Origin: Owenia fusiformis
Lineage: Eukaryota; Annelida; Polychaeta; Sabellida; Oweniidae
Assembly (NCBI GenBank): GCA_903813345.2
Contig: CAIIXF020000005.1
Location: 12,217,375-12,281,374, forward strand
Length of the DNA: 64,000 bases
Direction: 5' to 3'
Below, in pieces: positions 57,706 to 64,000 of this stretch. A program made the translations under genes and the position numbers. Under the pieces are notes generated by a model. The model was not told the origin of the DNA. It did not search any database and saw only the letters and a list, made by a program, of their open reading frames with translations. Position 1 is the first letter of the stretch. Each line of letters begins with the position of its first letter.

Positions 57706-57863
57706 GCAAAACTTTTGTTTTATTTGTGCATTTTATCTATAAGATAAGGGTCTCAGGGTATGTAGGCAAATTCATTTTGGTAGGAGCACTCTGTTTAGTT
57801 TGAAAATGCACCCTTTATTATTTTGTAACTGCACTATGATAATAAATTGCGTCATATTCCATG

Positions 57864-58722
57864 TACCCCCATAAATGTGGGGTTATTTTGAGGTTTTTTG
57901 ATATTTAGGACATTTGTTTCTCAAAATAACCCCACACCGATTAGTACTTTGATTCTTTGGGGATTTGCTAAACAATAGCATACACATAGAATTTGTACTA
58001 ATATTATTAGAATTTACTCACTTTTTTATGTTTTTCGTATCGACAAGACATTAATCTTCAACATGCTTCCAAATATAGCCCTCTAAGTGTTGTATTCATT
58101 CTTGTAATGAAGATTTAATACGGATAACAGATATTTCTAAAAAAGTTTTTCAAATTTCATGTGCAGTCGATATTTTTTATCTAAATGACAAACTTCGTGT
58201 AAATACGAAATCCAAAAGTAAAAATGGAGGGAAATTTTGAAAAATGATTTTCACCTTCCGGTGTGTATTAAAAGGATTTTCAACCTCAAGTCTGGCTGCT
58301 GTATCGTCTACGGCCTTTGTTTTCCTGAACTTAGGCATAAGCAATAATTTTGTTATTAATTTGACAGGTGATTTCGTTTGGCACTGTTAAGTTTCCCATC
58401 TACCACATAATTCCTCCCAGAATGCAACGCGCGAAAATGGCCAAAATTTGAATAGATTTCGAGAGTCCAATATTACAGCAAATTGTTCCAGTTATAAAGT
58501 ATTGTTTCCACTGATCGATCGCTAATTACATTGGAAAAAGAATCCTCTTCACAGAAGAGAAGAAAAAAGGTAAGGAAACTGCCGATATTGTCAGAACTTG
58601 AATCTTCAAATCATGTGAAAAAAACCGCAAAGAATCAAAGCCTAAACTTTGTGGGGTTATTTTGAGAAACAAATGTCCTAAATATCAAAAAACCTCAAAA
58701 TAACCCCACATTTATGGGGGTA
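57864..58722. mobile_element. hAT-like MITE whose termini are themselves hairpins
   Basis: An 859-bp element with the 8-bp duplication ATTCCATG (57856-57863, 58723-58730). Ends TACCCCCATAAATGTGGGGT in both orientations, near-identical for about 75 bp. Each end also contains an inner palindrome, GTGGGGTTATTTTGAG ... CTCAAAATAACCCCAC. No ORF. Confidence 0.85.
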
Positions 58723-58730
58723 ATTCCATG

Positions 58731-59254
58731 TGGTCAATGGTTCGATATCTCCAGCAAAGTAGTCGCTGATGCTCATACTTTGCTCCTGGCTTCTACAGCG
58801 TAGATGTAAAAAAAAACTTATTCATTTTGATTTTCAATGATCATGATGACCCTGTGACTGATTTTCAAGCATCTTTGTTTTTTAATTTTTTAGACTGAAA
58901 TTATTGGATGTCGATTTCAGACAATTTTAGACTAAAACCTACTAAAGTCAAACGATATTTCGATACTCGATATTTCATACTCACAATTAATGACCGTGAT
59001 TGCGTGTTCAGTGTCTAATTAAGCCTAAATAAAAGAAATAAGCAGAACATTTTGTTTCCCTAATAATATTTTCTGGGAAAGAACTTTGAATAGAAATAGT
59101 TTAGCTGTAGCGAGCCTTCATCCGGGGATGTTTGTTGCTAAAACAATATGGCCGACGAGTTTCTAAAATTTTATTTCTACGGACTTTAAATTTCATTACC
59201 GTTCGTTCATAACTTATTGTAATGTGATCAAAGCTAGGATACAACAGTGTCAAT
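58731..59254. other. 5' flank of the downstream gene
   Basis: Non-coding; possible promoter of the gene at 59255. GTTGCTAAAAC near 59132 is a weak RFX-like half site. No TATA box. Confidence 0.3.
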
Positions 59255-62200
59255 ATGTCAGGATCACTCAGGGGTCTAGATCCTGAAACGAAGAAATATC
59301 TTCGTGCTAACAGAGTACCAGATGTGTACGAGGTAAGAAACGAAAGATTTTTCAACTTTTATTTTTTTGTTTTGATTTGATGAGCAATTTTAAGCCTGGT
59401 TTACACTGACCAATCTTTTTGATCGCCTCTGTATTTTTAATGGGAGAAAAGACTGTTGGTCACCGCATGCTTCACCGTCAGGACTTTTGGAAATTTTACC
59501 TGTCTTGACAAAGTCTTTTCCATAGGCTTTGACAGTACTCCATCAGAATCTATAGGACATAGACAGGGCTGTCCAGACTCTAAGGACTTTGACTATCAGA
59601 GTTTTAATAGTGACATTAGGGATCGGGATTGTCCCATATTAAAATTCATGATCTTTTATTTTGGAGTTGATTTTTTTAAATCCTCACTTATTGAATGTGA
59701 TATGTTTGTCCCAATTCAATCTTATATGATGAATTGTTACCTACCGCATTTTTGTTTTTGAACATGATGTAATTGTGCTGATTCAATTGAAAAATCATGA
59801 TTTGTTGAAATATTTTGTCAAATGGACCCACTTCTCATGGAAAAGTCAATAACCCGGGTAGTTCCTCACATTGTCATGGTCCATTCAGGGAATAATTTGC
59901 AAAGTTTGAAGATCACTTCGAGAAATCAATACAATAATTCGATTGAAATATATGTATTATAATTTACCCCTGCGTATCAAGCACCATTCAGAGGCCAATC
60001 AGCATCACAACATAGTGGTGCAAGAATTTCTTAGATTAAGGTAAGGAATTCTGAGAAAAAGTAAGGACTCCAGATCTGGACAATATCTCAACTTACCCAA
60101 TTTTGTCAGTTGTTGGTGATGCACCTATGGGGTCATGACAAATCTCAGATATATAAATAAAGCCCCAGAGGCGCATTGATTATTTATCAGACATTACATT
60201 TGCATTGGGCTATTGCAAGACACCTTTAGGTAGACACATGTCTCTAGAGGACTAAAGTCCGGTGCAAAAGACTAGTCAGTGTAAACCTATTCCTAATGGC
60301 TTCACTAAGATTCTTTATTTTTAATATATTTTATATCTTGTCATCTTTTGTTATATGAATTCCATAATATAAGTTTGAATGGACATCTGTTCCTTTTGAA
60401 GTTGAACCTGGGCTGTAGTTTGTTTAAGGTAAGTTTGCATGTTTGGAATTTTGCTGCATTCCTCAATTGAGTCACATGTTATTTTTCAAATAGGAATCAA
60501 TCCTTCCCCACATTGTCTGCATCTTTCAGATTTGCACAAAGAGTGCATTGATGAACCTAGAAAAGACTGATGAGAAGATTTGTTTTTTAAAATGTATAAA
60601 AAACGAGAAAATTCAATGACAGAAGGGCACTGAATTTTCTCATTTTTATACATTTTACCCCAAAAAATCTTCTCACCAGTGTTTTCTTAAAACAGTGTAC
60701 AGTATATAGGTACAATGGCACATGTGCTTGTAAAACAGAAAATATTTTTATTTTAGGCACTTCTCACTGGGCTCGTTGTCATGTGTCCTGCTGATCCTAA
60801 GAAATTTATCCTAGACAATCTGAGATACATTCGACAGAATGGATTTGGTGTCATTGAATGGTGAGTAAATGTCTCTCTAAACGTAGTCTTACTACAATGT
60901 TAAATTATAGGTTAATATACATTAGAGTGTACCTACTGTAGCTGTGAGGGAGATGAGGCAAATGTACTTGGCTCTCCAAAATATTACAGAAAAGTATTTT
61001 TCGAGTTAACTTTAGTATTATTTTCTATAAAGTACAGTATCTTCTTTGGCCTAGTTTTGCCTCACCTCTTTAAATTTGCCTTGCCTAATTTTGAATTGTC
61101 TCTGTTATTATGATTTTTTACCACTTCACCTCCTCGCCATGTTAACATTATTGGCTATTTTTTCTCAGGGACATGTTTGTTGAGCCACATATGAGACCGA
61201 ACTACAGACCCAACACAGAAACAATTCTAGATTTGATTTTCAACTTTGATGAAAATGCACAGGTGAGAAAGTCAAACATTTTTCAATTGATTTTCTTAGT
61301 ACATAGTATGCTACATTTTGAGTGAATTACAACACATGCTGTTTTGTGCATGAAGTTTATCTAATGGTAAATGATGCTAGTATTTATGATATAAATATTT
61401 TATCTGTTTAAGAGATCATTATTGTATCTGTTATTCTTGACTTCTAATAGGAATTTAATTTTGCTGCTTTTCAGTTTTTTTTTATAAAATATATCAGCAC
61501 ATGTATATATTGATTATAACATTGTTTAATTGGGCTAAAACCAGGTTTTTATCAACTAATCAAAACAGATGACACCATGTAGCTTTGTATAAACATATCT
61601 GATAAGAACCATGTAAAGTCTGTATTGTCCCTTTAAACATTTACTGCACTTTAATTGCTATTTTTGCTGCATATGTAATAAGATGTGGGATAAAATGGTA
61701 TTATATTTATTTTTATATTTGTTTTACATATTATATTGAGTGTAGTGTGTCAGTGTAAATAATAGATGTTTAACCAAGTCCCGGGACCAAGTCATATACT
61801 CATATACAGTGATCTCCTCATGATTTTTTCTCAGGTGCGTGCAAAATTTTCATTTTCATAATTCAAACAAAAATTGGACAAAATATTCCAATTTTCATGA
61901 TTTTTTTCTCATTTTCAAATTGGTGCATATGGATTTTCAGGTGGGTGCAAGTCTATTTTCAAAATCTCAGGTGGGTGCTGCACCCACTTGCTTTAATGCT
62001 GGGGAGATCACTGATATACCCCTCTATACTATGATGTACATGTAAAATGTCTATTGTTTTGTTTGATTATTTGTTTGAAGAGTTCATGAAATTTGATATG
62101 TATTTTTTTATCTTTTTATTTTCTTTGGATTAAATTGAAACTTTCCATTATTATTTTTATCTATTACATTGTTCTCCCCAGGATTTTTTCTCAGGTAGGT

Positions 62201-63406
62201 GCAAAAGTCTCATTTTCACGATTAAGTCCAAAATAAGCTCATTTTACACGATTTTTCTCATTTTCAAGTGAGTGCAAATGAAATATCACTGTTTTATAAA
62301 CTAAATGATGGGAGGGGGTATTTATTGCCATGAAAGCCTTTAATGTGACAGCTTTACAGTGGTCAAAGGGGCTATTCAAGACTTCTGGTTGAGAAATCAA
62401 AACACAAAATAAAATAATTTATGATCCTTAGAGACAGTGCCTCTTTAAAATACTATGATTAGGGTCCTCTTATATTAATGTCTGTTTGGCGGCCCTGCAT
62501 GGGAATCCTTTCCAGAAATATCCTAGACTTTCAATACCGTAACTCCATGACAGTCAATGGTATGCAAAAAGTAACTACAAAGTTACAACTGTCACAGACT
62601 GATCCGTTTACAAACCATAATGACAGAATGGCTTATCTTTTGAAATCAATATGATGAAATTTAAATCTCAAAAAAATAAGATTATTGTCAGGAATGAAAT
62701 GGATAACATACAACAATTTACTGTATATTTTTTATGATCAATATTTTATTGTACCTAGTTTTTGACTGACAAAAAAATGGATCATCCATGAACATTTTTT
62801 GCTAAAAAAACATTTTAAGGTTAAGTTCATTTGTTTTTTAGACTCTTAATTCATACTTATGTTTGTTTTTTCTAGGAGGGAATGGTAATTTATATTATTT
62901 TATAGCTGACATTAATTCTATAATTTTCAATGCTTCCTCTAATCATTGTGGTGGTGATGAAAGATGAATTTCTTTATCCTAGGTTGTGATTTAAACCCCA
63001 AACCTAAACTCTGAGCTAATTAAAGCTTGATTAGTCAATCAAATCATGACTTGCATCCATTTCATCCATTAGTAAAATTAGAAAAATGCTCATTACGAAA
63101 TTAACAAATAACGATTGGTTAGTTGAGTAAAATAAACTTATAAACCTCTCACTTTATAAAGTTCTGCTTAAAGTTAGTCAAACTACTGTTCAAATTTTAT
63201 AAAACATTTAATAAAATGCAATTGTGCAAATATTTTTTCACGTAAACAAGTCTATATTTAAATAGACCAAGCACTGGTAATAAAGACCAATTATGATTGA
63301 CACACATTTTTTATTTTCAATGTATTATGATTATTTTTATATTTACTAACAGCTAATCCCAGCTGTTGCTAGGAAACTAGCTCAGATAGAAGAATTGAAA
63401 AATGAG
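59255..63406 (+). CDS. 5' part of a gene with an RIIa/Dpy-30-like N-terminus, runs off the window
   Basis: Four coding exons join in phase: 59255-59332, 60757-60860, 61169-61262, 63353-63406 (110 codons so far), with borders GTAAGA/TTTTAG, GTGAGT/CTCAG, GTGAG/AACAG and GTAACC. The ATG starts MSGSLRG in front of 'DPETKKYLRANRVPDVYEAL' and 'LTGLVVMCPADPKKFILDNL', a helix pair with the Y-L...V-P...LL..L....P.DP..F pattern of RIIa- and Dpy-30-type docking domains. 'WDMFVEPHMRPNYRP' follows, which I do not recognise. Proteins of this type are often axonemal or bind A-kinase anchors. The conserved reading frame and splice sites make it a real gene; function is inference. Confidence 0.75.
59398..60287. 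mobile_element. TIR element in intron 1 of the downstream gene
   Basis: Ends GGTTTACACTGACCA and, inward, GGTTTACACTGACTA, 890 bp apart. No target duplication certain; an internal 101-codon ORF has no domain. Confidence 0.45.
60570..60677. repeat. Intronic hairpin with arms of about 47 bp
   Basis: TGAGAAGATT...GAGAAAATTCA pairs with TGAATTTTCT...AATCTTCTCA, loop about 13 bp. Small fold-back MITE or a pre-miRNA-like structure. Confidence 0.7.
61807..62013. mobile_element. Small TIR element, CAGTGATCTCC family, in intron 3
   Basis: 207 bp, ends CAGTGATCTCCTC / CAGTGATCTCCCC, ATATA on both sides. The interior repeats CTCAGGTGSGTGCA and TTTTCATGATTTTT. Related partial copies at 40412 and 62168. 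Confidence 0.65.
62168..62291. repeat. Short, diverged copy of the same family
   Basis: CATTGTTCTCCCCAGG to ATATCACTG with the same internal GGTAGGTGCAAAA and CTCATTTTCA motifs. Confidence 0.55.
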
Positions 63407-63458
63407 GTAACCATGGCAACATATTGTGGTTTCCATAGCTACACAATTCCATAGCAAC
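63407..63458. promoter_or_regulatory. RFX/X-box-like sites
   Basis: GTAACCATGGCAAC (63407-63420) fits the RFX palindrome and overlaps the donor of exon 4. Half sites GTTGCTAGGAAAC (63364-63376) and CCATAGCAAC (63449-63458) lie nearby. Confidence 0.3.
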
Positions 63459-63787
63459 CAGCAAGGGAGTGGAAATCTGCATTACCCCTACATGTAAATT
63501 TGCTCCAATCCTTTAATGCACATTGCATGCACTTCAAGTACATGCATTTCAGAATTTGTAACTTTGCACTAAGGCACAGACTTTATGTACACGTTCAGGC
63601 AGTCTGAAATACAAATTTCTCTGCTCTACTTAACATTCATTTGTATACAATGGAAACAAGTCAAGTCTCACTGTTCATCAGTTACACATGTTTATTGTTT
63701 GTTTGTAAACATGTGAAATCAAATGATATATGCATGCATTCATATCATTAAAGACCACCTTTACCCACCTTTACATTACTCTTTCTA

Positions 63788-64000
63788 TTGCATGTTTGGG
63801 TCATTGCATGGGAATTGGTAGTATATTTTTGGTGTAGGTATTGTATATTGGACTAATTGCATAGTTATTGCATGCTGGGTATATTGCATGGGAGTTGGCA
63901 TTGTATTCTAGGTGTATCTTGGTTGTAGGTATAGTATATTGGACTAATTGCATAGTTATTGCATGCTGGGTATATTGCATGGGAATTTGTATTGCATTGG
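63788..64000. repeat. Minisatellite of about 100-bp units at the window end
   Basis: Units share 'ATTGGACTAATTGCATAGTT' and 'GCTGGGTATATTGCATGGGA'; two and a half copies before the edge. Confidence 0.85.

Noticed and set aside
59456-59761. 101-codon ORF in intron 1
   Set aside because: No domain, inside a TIR element, not connected to the exons.

Overview
The window is AT-rich animal nuclear DNA. Genes have GT-AG introns, and dozens of dispersed repeats and small DNA transposons fill the space between and inside them. An ankyrin/SOCS-box gene, THAP-type and hAT-type transposase remnants, chromodomain-bearing Ty3/gypsy fossils and many MITEs suggest a marine invertebrate, perhaps a mollusc or another lophotrochozoan. 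The species cannot be fixed from the sequence alone.

Layout. 1-7.6 kb: a broken Ty3/gypsy-type retroelement (integrase, chromodomain, a downstream ORF), entered by a short hAT element, followed by a decayed member of an uncharacterised multi-exon, transposase-like family. 9.0-13.3 kb: a short TIR element, a Helitron-like repeat rich in AGGTCA motifs, a second retroelement fossil and a mariner remnant. 14.5-20 kb: a 1.29-kb tandem duplication whose second copy is split by a decayed THAP transposase gene. 20.5-21.5 kb: SGNH-esterase and LINE-endonuclease fragments. 25-39 kb: a nested nest of TIR elements, namely a mariner MITE, two copies of a minisatellite-bearing element with 8-bp target duplications, two abutting TTAA elements inside one of them, a fold-back inside the second TTAA element, an element with 49-bp-phased CCGACAATTGTCGG palindromes at both ends, an inverted pair of hAT-like MITEs, and a 3.5-kb inverted-repeat block.

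Three host genes follow. A plus-strand ASB-type gene (39.3-43.4 kb, four coding exons, about 236 residues) probably encodes a substrate adaptor of a Cullin-5 ubiquitin ligase. A minus-strand, essentially single-exon gene (48.0-54.6 kb) encodes a 2209-residue, repeat-rich, probably nuclear protein of unknown function with a ZAD-like four-cysteine module near its middle. The first two converge, with opposed poly(A) signals about 20 bp apart near 46.4 kb. A plus-strand gene starting at 59.25 kb runs off the right edge; its first exons resemble RIIa/Dpy-30-type docking domains, so a cilium or axoneme role is possible but unproven.

The most unusual structures are the phased-palindrome element (31164-32406), the long single-exon ZAD-like protein, the adjacent TTAA elements and the 850-bp perfect-looking fold-back just upstream of the long gene.
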